A stretch of 64,000 bases of DNA from Lelliottia nimipressuralis (GCF_004115925.1 NZ_SDDX01000013.1:62001-126000); one strand, 5' to 3'. Shown: positions 9,349 through 18,614, counted from the stretch's first letter. Made by a program: numbers and translations. The notes: a model not told the origin generated them from the letters alone.

Positions 9349-10218
9349 GTGACCGATAACACCTTGTGGCATGAAACGCTGCATGACCAGTTTGGTCAGT
9401 ACTTTGCCGTTGATAACGTGCTTTATCATGAGAAGACCGATCATCAGGATCTGATCATTTTCGAGAACGCCGCGTTCGGGCGCGTCATGGCACTGGACGG
9501 CGTGGTGCAAACCACCGAGCGCGATGAGTTTATCTATCACGAAATGATGACCCATGTGCCGCTGCTGGCGCACGGGCACGCGAAACACGTGCTGATTATC
9601 GGCGGCGGCGACGGCGCAATGCTGCGCGAAGTCTCCCGCCATAAAACCGTCGAGAGTATTACGATGGTCGAGATCGACGCCGGTGTGGTCTCTTTCTGTC
9701 GCCAGTACCTGCCAAACCACAATGCAGGCAGCTACGACGATCCGCGTTTTACGCTGGTGATTGACGACGGCGTTAATTTTGTTAATCAGACCCGCCAGAC
9801 CTTCGATGTGATCATCTCCGACTGCACCGATCCCATCGGGCCGGGCGCGACGCTCTTCACCTCGTCCTTCTACGAAGGCTGCAAACGCTGCCTGAACCCT
9901 GGCGGGATTTTCGTGGCGCAAAACGGCGTCTGTTTCCTGCAACAGGACGAAGCCCTCGACAGCCATCGCAAGCTGAGCACCTATTTTGATGACGTCAGCT
10001 TCTATCAGGCGGCGATCCCGACCTACTACGGCGGCATTATGACCTTTGCCTGGGCGACGGATAACGGGGCGCTACGCCATCTGTCGACCGAAATAATCCA
10101 GGCACGCTTCCATCAGGCAGGCCTGAAATGCCGCTACTATAATCCGGCAGTCCACACGGCGGCCTTTGCCCTGCCACAATATCTGCAAGACGCGCTGTCC
10201 TCTAAGGGGGTGAACTAA
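9349..10218 (+). CDS. speE: Spermidine synthase
   Basis: SpeE transfers the aminopropyl group from decarboxylated S-adenosylmethionine to putrescine, making spermidine. The 289-residue sequence contains the nucleotide-binding [11 protein letters not shown] and the acidic active-site stretch [13 protein letters not shown]. The start is GTG at 9349, preceded by a strong AAAGGAGG about 10 bases upstream; [14 protein letters not shown] aligns with the E. coli N-terminus. It forms an operon with speD, which begins after one intervening base and makes the co-substrate. Confidence 0.96.
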   Translation: MTDNTLWHETLHDQFGQYFAVDNVLYHEKTDHQDLIIFENAAFGRVMALDGVVQTTERDEFIYHEMMTHVPLLAHGHAKHVLIIGGGDGAMLREVSRHKTVESITMVEIDAGVVSFCRQYLPNHNAGSYDDPRFTLVIDDGVNFVNQTRQTFDVIISDCTDPIGPGATLFTSSFYEGCKRCLNPGGIFVAQNGVCFLQQDEALDSHRKLSTYFDDVSFYQAAIPTYYGGIMTFAWATDNGALRHLSTEIIQARFHQAGLKCRYYNPAVHTAAFALPQYLQDALSSKGVN

Positions 10219-10219
10219 A

Positions 10220-11014
10220 TTGAAAAAGCTGAAACTGCATGGCTTTAACAACCTGACCAAAAGCCTGAGTTTTTGTATTTACGATATCTGCTACGTGAAA
10301 ACAGCGGAGGAGCGCGATGGTTATATCGCCTATATCGATGAACTCTACAATGCCAACCGCCTGACCGAGATCCTGTCAGAAACCTGCTCCATCATCGGGG
10401 CCAATATTCTGAACATTGCGCGTCAGGACTATGAACCGCAGGGTGCCAGCGTCACGATCCTCGTGAGCGAAGAGCCGATCGACCCGCAGCTTATCGATCC
10501 CACCGAGCACCCTGGCCCGCTGCCCGAGGCGGTGGTCGCCCATCTCGATAAGAGCCATATCTGCGTGCACACCTATCCTGAAAGCCACCCGGAAGGCGGG
10601 CTGTGTACCTTCCGCGCTGACATCGAGGTCTCCACCTGTGGGGTGATTTCACCGCTGAATGCGCTGAACTATCTCATCCACCAGCTGGAATCAGATATTG
10701 TCACCGTGGACTATCGCGTGCGCGGTTTCACCCGTGATATCAACGGCATGAAGCATTTTATCGATCATGAGATCAATTCGATTCAGAACTTTATGTCCGA
10801 GGACATGAAGGCGCTGTATGACATGATGGATGTGAACGTCTATCAGGAAAACATCTTCCACACCAAGATGTTACTGAAGGAATTCGACCTGAAGCATTAC
10901 ATGTTCCACACCAGGCCAGAAGATTTAAGCGAAGAGGAGCGGAAGGAAATTACCGACCTGCTCTGGAAAGAGATGCGCGAAATCTACTACGGCCGCAATA
11001 TTCCGGCCGTGTAA
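10220..11014 (+). CDS. speD: S-adenosylmethionine decarboxylase proenzyme
   Basis: SpeD makes decarboxylated SAM for SpeE. The 264-residue proenzyme cleaves itself at Lys111-Ser112 in LDKSHICVH, and Ser112 becomes the pyruvoyl cofactor. The start codon is TTG at 10220, as in E. coli; only one base separates it from the speE stop, with GGGGGTG in the end of speE as ribosome site. The weak start and tight coupling suggest deliberately lower production than speE. The protein is cytoplasmic. Confidence 0.96.
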   Translation: MKKLKLHGFNNLTKSLSFCIYDICYVKTAEERDGYIAYIDELYNANRLTEILSETCSIIGANILNIARQDYEPQGASVTILVSEEPIDPQLIDPTEHPGPLPEAVVAHLDKSHICVHTYPESHPEGGLCTFRADIEVSTCGVISPLNALNYLIHQLESDIVTVDYRVRGFTRDINGMKHFIDHEINSIQNFMSEDMKALYDMMDVNVYQENIFHTKMLLKEFDLKHYMFHTRPEDLSEEERKEITDLLWKEMREIYYGRNIPAV

Positions 11015-11045
11015 AGCGCACGGGGAGCAAGGAAGCTCTGCTGAT

Positions 11046-11408
11046 TTACTTCTGTTTCATGAAATCACGGTACGCCGCTACCACCTGCAAAAAGTCCTCC
11101 ACGCCGCACAGCGACAGGCTCTCTTCGTCGTAGTAGCTCATCCCCTCTTCCATCTCATCGCCTGAAAACTCAAGCTGATTGGCGCGCACCATGACCTCTT
11201 CCCCGTCCATCCAGAGGGTGTATTCATGTCCGACGCGCTGCCAGGATCGCTCGCTGCCTTTTACGGTTTGCGCAGCGTCTTCGACTTCGTCGAGCAGGGC
11301 GAGATTTTCTTTCACTTCTTCGTTAAACCAATGCCCGACCACCTCGTGGCCCATCGACATACGCACTTTCACCACTCCGGTGATATCGCGCAGAAATTCG
11401 TAATCCAT
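11046..11408 (-). CDS. yacL: YacL, conserved small acidic protein (UPF0231)
   Basis: The 120-residue cytoplasmic protein matches E. coli YacL over its whole length ([22 protein letters not shown]). It is acidic, with [25 protein letters not shown] near the C-terminus, and has no signal peptide or membrane span. No function is established for the family. It follows acnB on the same strand but behind a strong terminator, so it most likely has its own promoter in 11409-11493. It converges with speD. Confidence 0.9.
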   Translation of the reverse strand: MDYEFLRDITGVVKVRMSMGHEVVGHWFNEEVKENLALLDEVEDAAQTVKGSERSWQRVGHEYTLWMDGEEVMVRANQLEFSGDEMEEGMSYYDEESLSLCGVEDFLQVVAAYRDFMKQK

Positions 11409-11493
11409 GGTGTTTTCCTCTGCAGAGCCATTGGCGTAATTATCGCAGATAGAGAGGAGATAAAAAGCGGGACGGGTGTCAGGAGTGGAAAAT

Positions 11494-11526
11494 AAAAAAC
11501 CCCGCAGGCAAAACGCGGGGTTTTAT
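11494..11526 (-). terminator. Terminator of acnB
   Basis: A stem CCCCGC / GCGGGG (11500-11505 with 11515-11520) is flanked by A and T runs on both sides. On the minus strand it reads GCGGGGTTTTTTATT, a typical intrinsic terminator between acnB and yacL. Confidence 0.9.
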
Positions 11527-11536
11527 TGTCTTGCAG

Positions 11537-11562
11537 GCCGGGCAGCGCGGTGCCGCCCGGTA
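11537..11562. repeat. REP-like palindrome (copy C)
   Basis: GGCCGGGCAGCGCGGTGCCG followed by CCCGGT is an imperfect GC palindrome of the same type as copies A and B. It lies immediately after the acnB stop and before its terminator. Confidence 0.6.
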
Positions 11563-11567
11563 ACACC

Positions 11568-14165
11568 TTACACGGCAGTCTGGAAGATCACGCCGTCGGC
11601 TTTCTCGGTGTACTGAGAGAGCTTGTCGAAGTTCAGATAGCGATAGGTATCCACCGCCGTCTTATCAACCTGAGCAACGAAGGTCTGGTACTCTTCCGGC
11701 GTCGGCAATTTGCCGATCAGCGCCGCAACAGCCGCCAGCTCCGCAGAGGCCAGATAGACGTTCGCACCGGTCCCTAAACGGTTCGGGAAGTTACGGGTCG
11801 AGGTAGAGACTACCGTTGCACCGTCAGCCACACGCGCCTGGTTACCCATACACAGGGAACAGCCAGGGATTTCGATACGCGCACCGCTCTTACCAAAGAC
11901 GCTGTAGTAGCCCTCTTCCGTCAGCTGTGCCGCATCCATACGCGTTGGCGGAGCGACCCACAGACGCGTTGGCAGCTGGCCTTTGTGGGTATCCAGCAGC
12001 TTACCGGCAGCACGGAAGTGACCGATGTTGGTCATGCAAGAGCCGATGAACACTTCGTCGATCTTATCGCCCTGCACGTCAGACAGCAGACGCGCATCGT
12101 CAGGATCGTTTGGTGCACACAGGATTGGCTCTTTGATATCCGCCAGATCGATGTCGATAACCGCCGCGTATTCTGCGTCAGCATCGGCTTCGAGCAGCTG
12201 CGGATCGGCCAGCCATTTTTCCATACCCTGAACGCGACGCTCGAGGGTGCGACGATCGCCGTAACCTTCAGCGATCATCCACTTCAGCAGCACGATGTTA
12301 GAGCTGAGATACTCAACGATCGGCTCTTTGTTCAGCTTGATGGTACAGCCTGCCGCAGAACGCTCGGCAGAGGCATCCGTCAGCTCAAACGCCTGCTCAA
12401 CTTTCAGATCCGGCAGACCTTCGATCTCCAGAATGCGGCCTGAGAAGATGTTTTTCTTCCCTTTCTTCTCAACGGTCAGCAGACCCTGTTTGATCGCGTA
12501 CAGCGGGATCGCATGCACCAGATCGCGCAGGGTGATTCCCGGCTGCATTTTGCCTTTGAAGCGCACCAGAACGGATTCCGGCATGTCCAGCGGCATCACG
12601 CCCGTTGCGGCAGCAAACGCCACCAGGCCAGAGCCTGCCGGGAAGGAGATGCCGATCGGGAAGCGGGTGTGGGAGTCACCACCGGTACCCACGGTATCCG
12701 GCAGCAGCATGCGGTTCAGCCAGGAGTGGATAACACCATCGCCAGGGCGCAGCGATACGCCGCCACGGTTCATGATGAAGTCTGGCAGCGTGTGGTGTGT
12801 GGTCACGTCTACCGGCTTCGGATAGGCAGCCGTGTGGCAGAAGGACTGCATCACCAGGTCGGACGAGAAGCCCAGACACGCCAGGTCTTTCAGCTCATCA
12901 CGGGTCATTGGACCGGTGGTGTCCTGAGAACCGACGGAGGTCATTTTAGGTTCGCAGTACGCGCCCGGACGAACACCCGTCACGCCGCACGCGCGCCCAA
13001 CCATTTTCTGAGCCAGGGAGTAGCCGCGAGTGCTCTCCGCCACGTCTTTCGCCTGACGGAACACATCGCTGTGCGGCAGGCCCAGCGCTTCACGCGCTTT
13101 GGTGGTCAGGCCACGACCGATGATCAGCGGAATACGGCCACCGGCGCGGACTTCGTCGATCAGCACGTCGGTTTTCAGTTCGAAGCTGGCCAGCAGTTCG
13201 CCGGTTTCATGGTTGCGGACTTCGCCTTTGAACGGATAAACGTCAATCACGTCACCCATGTTCAGGTCGCTCACATCCACTTCGATCGGCAGTGCGCCCG
13301 CATCTTCCATGGTGTTAAAGAAGATAGGTGCAATTTTGCCGCCGAGACACAGACCGCCGCCGCGCTTGTTCGGCACATGAGGGATGTCATCGCCCATGAA
13401 CCACAGCACAGAGTTGGTTGCGGATTTACGCGAAGAACCGGTACCGACCACGTCACCGACATACGCCAGCGGGAAGCCTTTCTTATTTAATTCTTCGATC
13501 TGTTTGATCGGGCCGACAACGCCCGGCTGATCGGGGTTAATGCCTTCGCGGGCATTTTTCAGCATCGCCAGGGCGTGCAGTGGGATATCCGGGCGGGACC
13601 AGGCATCCGGGGCCGGAGACAGGTCATCGGTGTTGGTTTCGCCGGTCACTTTGAAGACCGTAACGGTAATTTTTTCAGCAAGCTGAGGACGGTTCAGGAA
13701 CCATTCGGCATCAGCCCAGGATTGCATCACCTGTTTCGCATAGACGTTGCCTGCTTTCGCCTTCTCTTCCACATCGTAGAAGTTATCAAACATCAGCAGC
13801 GTTTGTGCCAGCGCTTTTGCGGCAATCGGTGCCAGCGCGTCGCTGTCCAGTGCATCAATTAACGGATGGATGTTGTAGCCGCCCTGCATGGTGCCGAGCA
13901 GTTCAATCGCTTTTTCAGGAGTAACCAGTGGGGAGGTTGCTTCGCCTTTGGCAACGGCAGCAAGGAATCCGGCTTTCACATACGCGGCTTCATCGACGCC
14001 TGGCGGAACACGGTTGATCAACAGATCTAACAGGAATTCTTCTTCGCCCGCAGGCGGATTCTTCAGCAGCTCGACGAGGCCGGCCATCTGGGTTGCATCT
14101 AAGGGTTTCGGTACAATTCCCTCGGCGGCACGTTCTGCTACGTGCTTACGGTATTCTTCTAGCAC
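11568..14165 (-). CDS. acnB: Aconitase B
   Basis: AcnB is the main TCA-cycle aconitase, converting citrate to isocitrate, and can act as an mRNA-binding regulator when its cluster is lost. The [4Fe-4S] ligands are Cys710 (IGSCMTN), Cys769 and Cys772 (GCSLCMGN). The N-terminal HEAT-like and swivel domains precede the catalytic core, as is typical for AcnB. I start it at the GTG at 14165 ([12 protein letters not shown]), which has GAGGAG seven bases upstream and gives 865 residues, exactly the E. coli length; the frame is open for nine further codons. A good promoter and a Cra-like site lie upstream. Confidence 0.96.
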   Translation of the reverse strand: MLEEYRKHVAERAAEGIVPKPLDATQMAGLVELLKNPPAGEEEFLLDLLINRVPPGVDEAAYVKAGFLAAVAKGEATSPLVTPEKAIELLGTMQGGYNIHPLIDALDSDALAPIAAKALAQTLLMFDNFYDVEEKAKAGNVYAKQVMQSWADAEWFLNRPQLAEKITVTVFKVTGETNTDDLSPAPDAWSRPDIPLHALAMLKNAREGINPDQPGVVGPIKQIEELNKKGFPLAYVGDVVGTGSSRKSATNSVLWFMGDDIPHVPNKRGGGLCLGGKIAPIFFNTMEDAGALPIEVDVSDLNMGDVIDVYPFKGEVRNHETGELLASFELKTDVLIDEVRAGGRIPLIIGRGLTTKAREALGLPHSDVFRQAKDVAESTRGYSLAQKMVGRACGVTGVRPGAYCEPKMTSVGSQDTTGPMTRDELKDLACLGFSSDLVMQSFCHTAAYPKPVDVTTHHTLPDFIMNRGGVSLRPGDGVIHSWLNRMLLPDTVGTGGDSHTRFPIGISFPAGSGLVAFAAATGVMPLDMPESVLVRFKGKMQPGITLRDLVHAIPLYAIKQGLLTVEKKGKKNIFSGRILEIEGLPDLKVEQAFELTDASAERSAAGCTIKLNKEPIVEYLSSNIVLLKWMIAEGYGDRRTLERRVQGMEKWLADPQLLEADADAEYAAVIDIDLADIKEPILCAPNDPDDARLLSDVQGDKIDEVFIGSCMTNIGHFRAAGKLLDTHKGQLPTRLWVAPPTRMDAAQLTEEGYYSVFGKSGARIEIPGCSLCMGNQARVADGATVVSTSTRNFPNRLGTGANVYLASAELAAVAALIGKLPTPEEYQTFVAQVDKTAVDTYRYLNFDKLSQYTEKADGVIFQTAV

Positions 14166-14245
14166 GACGGTTCTCCTCGCTCTCATTGTCATATGCGGTC
14201 GGCGTTCTCTTCACGCTCCTGTGAGACAGCAGTTTGTAGGGTAAA

Positions 14246-14294
14246 TGCCCGATACCGCGTCGGGCAGCATAGCAGGATTTCTGCACAGTGTTAA
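14246..14294 (-). promoter_or_regulatory. acnB promoter with inverted repeat over the start point
   Basis: On the minus strand, -35 TTAACA (14289-14294), a 17-base spacer and -10 TATGCT (14266-14271) preceded by TGC make a strong sigma-70 promoter. A 7-base inverted repeat TGCCCGA / TCGGGCA (14246-14252 and 14260-14266) spans the expected start at about 14259 and may be an operator. Confidence 0.75.
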
Positions 14295-14326
14295 TCCGTT
14301 TACAAAAAAGCAACATTAAATAGTTT

Positions 14327-14340
14327 GCTGAATCGTTAAG
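14327..14340. promoter_or_regulatory. Cra-like binding site upstream of acnB
   Basis: GCTGAATCGTTAAG closely matches the Cra (FruR) consensus, roughly GCTGAAACGTTTCA. It lies about 70-80 bases upstream of the predicted acnB start point. In E. coli, acnB is reported to be repressed by FruR/Cra, and cra is also in this window. Confidence 0.6.
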
Positions 14341-14378
14341 GATGGTATAGCGCGCGGAGAGCGGGATTTTTCGGGCAC

Positions 14379-14432
14379 AAAAAAACCGCCTTTCAGCGGT
14401 TTACTGCTGGCCGCTCGCAAGGGCGGCCTTTT
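14379..14432 (-). terminator. Two adjacent hairpins with a U tail (terminator or small-RNA end)
   Basis: Stem 1 is AAACCGC / GCGGTTT (14383-14389 with 14396-14402), followed on the minus strand by seven T residues. Stem 2 is GGCCGC / GCGGCC (14409-14414 with 14423-14428), followed on the plus strand by TTTT. Neither neighbour needs a terminator here, since acnB and yacH diverge from this region. Confidence 0.65.
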
Positions 14433-14604
14433 GAATATCTCACGCCTTTTTCCCCATCGGATATAATTTGTGTAATAAATGCTCACACTCTTTATCCGGA
14501 TACAGCGGGCCGTTTCCCAACATTAATCAAAACCACAAAATACGGGTGAATATACTCGCGGCAACAAGAACGCCCATCGACACTGCTTACGCTGGAGTCA
14601 CACT

Positions 14605-16170
14605 ATGAAGTTGCCCTTTAAGCCACATCTGCTTGTCCTGCTGTGCAGTGCCGGGCTGTTAGCCGCATCCGGCGTCATGTATGTGAAAAGTCGAGCGCCC
14701 GAGACAGTTTCAACGCCTCCGCCCGCTGTGGCGCCCACCGCACCTCAGCCTGTTTCCCCGACACCCGCACCGGTGGTCACCCCGACCTATACCGCCGCGC
14801 AAATCGATCAGTGGACCGCGCCCATCGCGCTGTACCCTGACGCACTGCTCTCACAGATCCTGATGGCCTCAACCTACCCGGCGAACGTAATTCAGGCCGC
14901 GCAGTGGTCGAAAGATAACCCTAAAATGCAGGGCGATGCCGCCATTCAGGCGGTGAGCAATCAGCCGTGGGACCCCAGCGTCAAATCCCTGGTAGCCTTC
15001 CCTCAGCTGATGTCCCTGATGGGGGAAAACCCGCCATGGATTCAAAGCCTCGGCGATGCGTTTCTGGCTCAGCCGAAAGATGTGATGGACTCCGTCCAGC
15101 GTCTGCGGCTCCTGGCCCAGCAGACGGGCGCGCTGCAGTCCACGCCACAGCAAACGGTCACCAGCGTGAAGAAAGCGGCACCGGCTGCCAGCACAGCGTC
15201 CGGCTCAACGTCAACGACCGCTGCCACGACGAGCAGCCCAACGGTGATTAAAATCGAGTCCGCCGATCCGCAGGTCGTTTACGTCCCGACCTACAATCCC
15301 AACACGGTTTACGGCACCTGGCCCAGCGCCAGCTATCCGCCGGTCTACCTGCCCCCTTCCCCTGGCGAGCAGTTTACCGATAGCCTGGTGAAAGGCCTTG
15401 GGTTTAGCCTTGGGGTCGCCACGACTTACGCGATTTTTAGCAATATCGACTGGGACGATGACGACGATTATCACCATCATGATCACGATGACTACGATAA
15501 CCACAACGGCGGCTATAACCGCAATGGTGATAACAACATCAATATCAACGTGGATAATTTCAACAAAATCAGCGGACAGCGCCTGACGGATAACAACCGC
15601 ACCTGGCAGCATAATCCGGCCTATCGCGAAGGCGTTCCGTATCCAAATAATCAGCTGAACAACCGCTTCCACTCGACGAATAGCGCGACGGGTCTGAGTG
15701 CCACTCAGCACCAACCGATCAATCGCGACAGCCAGCGTCAGGCGGCGATGGCGCAAGTTCAGCAATCAACCGGGAAAACCCTTTCACAAACCCAGCGCCC
15801 GGCAACCAAAAACGTGCAGCGTCAGGCGGCGAACAATCAGCTGAAACAGATCTCCCAGCGTAATAACTATCGCGGGTACGACACCAGTAAACCGATCACC
15901 GCCCAGCGATCGAATAACAAAGCGCAGCGCGAGAATCATCAGAATTTGTCACAGCGGCAGGATCGACCGGCCTCACAGCCAACCCGCCAGCGAAATACGC
16001 AACCGCGAGCCAATGCGTTAAGCGGCAACGACAGCCGCTCAGCCAACTGGCAGGCGCAGCAACAGCGCGGGGCGCAAAGCCGTCAGTTCACCGCGCAGCA
16101 CCAGAATCGTCAGCAGCCACGGCAAATGCCGGCAGGCCGCAGCGAACACCGTGAATTCCGTCACCGCTAA
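14605..16170 (+). CDS. yacH: YacH, DUF3300 envelope protein
   Basis: The 521-residue protein starts MKLPFKPHLLVLLCSAGLLAASG, a signal peptide or signal anchor, then a Pro/Thr/Val-rich linker (residues 30-62). The DUF3300 domain covers about 63-280 (YTAAQIDQWTAPIALYPDALLSQILMASTYP begins it). Residues 282-300 are almost purely Asp, His and Tyr (DWDDDDDYHHHDHDDYDNH), a possible metal-binding run. The last 200 residues are rich in Gln, Asn and Arg and look disordered. E. coli YacH is longer (617), so the tail varies. The function is unknown. It is followed after 10 bases by a DUF2950 gene, a common pairing. Confidence 0.88.
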   Translation: MKLPFKPHLLVLLCSAGLLAASGVMYVKSRAPETVSTPPPAVAPTAPQPVSPTPAPVVTPTYTAAQIDQWTAPIALYPDALLSQILMASTYPANVIQAAQWSKDNPKMQGDAAIQAVSNQPWDPSVKSLVAFPQLMSLMGENPPWIQSLGDAFLAQPKDVMDSVQRLRLLAQQTGALQSTPQQTVTSVKKAAPAASTASGSTSTTAATTSSPTVIKIESADPQVVYVPTYNPNTVYGTWPSASYPPVYLPPSPGEQFTDSLVKGLGFSLGVATTYAIFSNIDWDDDDDYHHHDHDDYDNHNGGYNRNGDNNININVDNFNKISGQRLTDNNRTWQHNPAYREGVPYPNNQLNNRFHSTNSATGLSATQHQPINRDSQRQAAMAQVQQSTGKTLSQTQRPATKNVQRQAANNQLKQISQRNNYRGYDTSKPITAQRSNNKAQRENHQNLSQRQDRPASQPTRQRNTQPRANALSGNDSRSANWQAQQQRGAQSRQFTAQHQNRQQPRQMPAGRSEHREFRHR

Positions 16171-16180
16171 GGGAATCGAA

Positions 16181-16975
16181 ATGAAAACGAAATTACTCAG
16201 TGGGATGATGTTGTTCATGGTCTCAACCTTCGCCCTCGCACAGCAGCATTTTGCCACGCCGGACGAGGCGACCAGCGCGCTGGCGAAAGCCATCAGCGGG
16301 CAAAACGAAGCCGAGATGAAAAATCTGCTCGGCGATGACTGGCGTGATTTTCTGCCGCCGGAGGGCGTCGATCCCGAGGCGGTCGACCGTTTTCTGCGCG
16401 ACTGGAAAGTCAGCCACCACACGGTGATCAACGGCGATGTGGCGCACCTCAACGTGGGCGACAGCGACTGGCAATTGCCCATCCCGGCGGTGAAACGCGC
16501 CGCTGGCTGGCAGTTTGATATGCAAAAAGCCGCCGAAGAGATCCTGACACGGGAGATCGGCCGCAACGAGCTGGCCGCTATTGAAGCGCTCCACGCCTAC
16601 GTGGATGCACAGAAGAGCTACTTCGCACTCAACCATCGCTATGCGAAAAAAGTGATCAGCGCTGAAGGGAAAAAAGACGGTTTATACTGGCCAGCCGCGC
16701 CGGGTGAAGCGCCCAGCCCGCTAGGGCCAGCATTCAGCCCGCAGGTGCCGGGAACCGGTTATCACGGCTATCACTTCCGCATTCTGCCGGATAAAGAGAG
16801 CGGCTTTGCGATGATCGCCTGGCCCGTCAGCTACGGGCAGACTGGCGTGATGAGTTTTGTGGTGAACGGTGATGATCAGGTGTATCAGACAAACCTGGGA
16901 AGTGAATCGCAGAAGAAAGCGAAAGCGATAACAGCTTATCATCCTGATAAAGAGTGGCAGCCCGTTGCGCCGTAA
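16181..16975 (+). CDS. DUF2950 exported protein
   Basis: I start this 264-residue protein at the ATG at 16181 (MKTKLLSGMMLFMVSTFALAQQ), which gives a clear Sec signal peptide with cleavage after ALA; the frame is open a little further into yacH. The rest is soluble: an N-terminal half with FATPDEATSALAKAISGQNE and a C-terminal part with YHGYHFRILPD and the GFAMIAWPVSYGQTGVMSFVVN signature of DUF2950. It should be periplasmic or outer-envelope. It follows yacH by 10 bases, so the two are probably co-transcribed. No biochemical role is known, and I do not recall this gene beside yacH in E. coli K-12. Confidence 0.85.
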   Translation: MKTKLLSGMMLFMVSTFALAQQHFATPDEATSALAKAISGQNEAEMKNLLGDDWRDFLPPEGVDPEAVDRFLRDWKVSHHTVINGDVAHLNVGDSDWQLPIPAVKRAAGWQFDMQKAAEEILTREIGRNELAAIEALHAYVDAQKSYFALNHRYAKKVISAEGKKDGLYWPAAPGEAPSPLGPAFSPQVPGTGYHGYHFRILPDKESGFAMIAWPVSYGQTGVMSFVVNGDDQVYQTNLGSESQKKAKAITAYHPDKEWQPVAP

Positions 16976-16980
16976 ATAAA

Positions 16981-17007
16981 AAAAGCCGCTCAGTTGAGCG
17001 GCTTTTT
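16981..17007. terminator. Bidirectional terminator between the DUF2950 gene and lpd
   Basis: AAAAGCCGCTCA pairs with TGAGCGGCTTTTT around a very small loop, with A and T runs on both sides. It lies between convergent genes and should serve both. Confidence 0.93.
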
Positions 17008-17020
17008 ACGGTTCGAGAGA

Positions 17021-18445
17021 TTACTTCTTCTTGGCTTTCGCGTTTGGCAGGTCGGTGATGCTACCTTCAAACACTTCTGCAGCCAGGCCCACGGACTCGT
17101 GCAGAGTCGGGTGCGCGTGGATGGTCAGCGCGATGTCTTCAGCGTCACAGCCCATTTCGATAGCCAGACCGATCTCACCCAGCAGCTCGCCGCCGTTGGT
17201 ACCGACAATCGCACCACCGATCACACGGTGAGTCTCTTTGTCGAAGATCAGTTTGGTCACGCCATCGGCGCAATCGGAAGCGATCGCACGGCCAGAAGCT
17301 GCCCACGGGAAGGTGGCGGTTTCGTAGCTGATGCCTTTCTCTTTCGCTTCTTTCTCGGTCAGACCGACCCAGGCAACTTCCGGCTCGGTGTACGCGATTG
17401 ATGGAATGACTTTCGGGTCGAAGTAGTGCTTCATGCCCGCGATAACTTCAGCGGCAACGTGACCTTCGTGAACACCTTTGTGCGCCAGCATTGGCTGACC
17501 GACGATATCGCCGATAGCAAAGATGTGCGGCACGTTGGTACGCAGCTGTTTGTCCACACGGATAAAGCCACGGTCGTCCACTTCAACGCCAGCAGCGCCT
17601 GCATCGAGGTTTTTACCGTTTGGCACACGGCCAATCGCCACCAGTACGGCGTCGTAACGCTGCGCTTCAGCAGGGGCTTTTTTGCCTTCCATGGAAACGT
17701 AAATACCGTCTTCTTTTGCTTCAACGGCAGTGACTTTGGTTTCCAGCATCAGGTTGAATTTCTTGCTGATGCGTTTGGTGAAGACTTTAACGATATCTTT
17801 ATCGGCAGCCGGGATAACCTGGTCGAACATCTCAACCACGTCAATCTCTGAACCCAGCGCATGGTATACGGTACCCATTTCCAGACCGATGATACCGCCA
17901 CCCATAACCAGCAGGCGTTTTGGTACGGTTTTCAGTTCCAGTGCGTCAGTGGAATCCCACACGCGAGGATCTTCATGCGGAATGAACGGGAGTTCGATCG
18001 GACGGGAGCCCGCCGCGATGATCGCGTTGTCGAAGTTGATCACGGTTTTGCCGTTCTCGCCTTCCACTTCCAGGGTGTTAGCCCCGGTGAATTTACCCAG
18101 ACCGTTGACCACTTTCACTTTACGGCCTTTGGCCATACCCGCCAGACCGCCGGTCAGCTGAGTGATCACTTTCTCTTTCCAGGTACGAATCTTGTCGATA
18201 TCGGTTTTCGGCTCGCCGAAGACGATACCGTGGTCAGCCAGTGCTTTGGCTTCTTCGATAACTTTTGCAACGTGCAGCAGTGCTTTAGAAGGGATACAGC
18301 CGACGTTCAGACAAACACCGCCGAGGGTGTTGTAACGTTCTACGATAACGGTTTCCAGACCTAAATCAGCGCAACGGAAGGCAGCAGAGTAACCTGCCGG
18401 GCCTGCCCCAAGTACCACGACCTGAGTTTTGATTTCAGTACTCAT
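17021..18445 (-). CDS. lpd: Dihydrolipoamide dehydrogenase (E3)
   Basis: Lpd is the flavoprotein that reoxidises lipoamide in the pyruvate and 2-oxoglutarate dehydrogenase complexes and in the glycine cleavage system. The FAD motif GAGPAG is at residues 13-18, the redox disulfide is Cys45-Cys50 in GGVCLNVGCIPSK, and the NAD motif GGGIIGLEMG is central. The His-Glu catalytic pair is in HAHPTLHE. The start is the second of two adjacent ATGs (MSTEIKTQ), better spaced from GAGGT and identical to E. coli (474 residues). It is downstream of aceEF but has its own promoter, which lets it serve the other complexes. Confidence 0.97.
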   Translation of the reverse strand: MSTEIKTQVVVLGAGPAGYSAAFRCADLGLETVIVERYNTLGGVCLNVGCIPSKALLHVAKVIEEAKALADHGIVFGEPKTDIDKIRTWKEKVITQLTGGLAGMAKGRKVKVVNGLGKFTGANTLEVEGENGKTVINFDNAIIAAGSRPIELPFIPHEDPRVWDSTDALELKTVPKRLLVMGGGIIGLEMGTVYHALGSEIDVVEMFDQVIPAADKDIVKVFTKRISKKFNLMLETKVTAVEAKEDGIYVSMEGKKAPAEAQRYDAVLVAIGRVPNGKNLDAGAAGVEVDDRGFIRVDKQLRTNVPHIFAIGDIVGQPMLAHKGVHEGHVAAEVIAGMKHYFDPKVIPSIAYTEPEVAWVGLTEKEAKEKGISYETATFPWAASGRAIASDCADGVTKLIFDKETHRVIGGAIVGTNGGELLGEIGLAIEMGCDAEDIALTIHAHPTLHESVGLAAEVFEGSITDLPNAKAKKK

Positions 18446-18519
18446 CATGACCTCTTATTGATTTCCGGCGGTCCAGGTACTTGTCGCCCTTCATCCACCG
18501 GGACGTTCTATCCGCCCGT

Positions 18520-18548
18520 ATTTTACAAAATTGTTAACAATTTTGAAA
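18520..18548 (-). promoter_or_regulatory. lpd promoter with a 20-base palindrome in the spacer
   Basis: On the minus strand, -35 TTTCAA (18543-18548) and -10 TAAAAT (18520-18525) are 17 bases apart. CAAAATTGTTAACAATTTTG (18526-18545), a perfect 20-base palindrome, fills the spacer and the -35 edge. E. coli lpd has a separate ArcA-repressed promoter; the GTTAAC core would suit ArcA, but the palindromic form is unusual for it. Confidence 0.65.
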
Positions 18549-18568
18549 CAACAAACGGCTCATGAATT

Positions 18569-18583
18569 CTTGTCTTTACCAAT
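18569..18583 (-). promoter_or_regulatory. Possible degenerate PdhR site upstream of lpd
   Basis: One half (ACCAAT, minus-strand ATTGGT) fits the PdhR consensus ATTGGTNNNACCAAT perfectly. The other half, CTTGTC, matches three of six. It lies just upstream of the lpd -35 element. This is a weak candidate. Confidence 0.35.
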
Positions 18584-18614
18584 AACCTCACAATTTTCAT
18601 GAGATTACAAGACA

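Larger units (their letters stand above)
14166..14604. other. acnB-yacH divergent intergenic region
   Basis: This stretch without a gene holds the acnB promoter, a Cra-like site, two adjacent hairpins (one U-tailed) and a TATAAT at 14462-14467 that could be the -10 element of yacH. No protein-coding frame of note was seen. Confidence 0.6.

Noticed and set aside
15462-15512. Low-complexity GAT/CAC-rich stretch that looks like a microsatellite
   Set aside because: It lies in frame within yacH and encodes the Asp/His-rich run, so it is coding sequence rather than an independent repeat.
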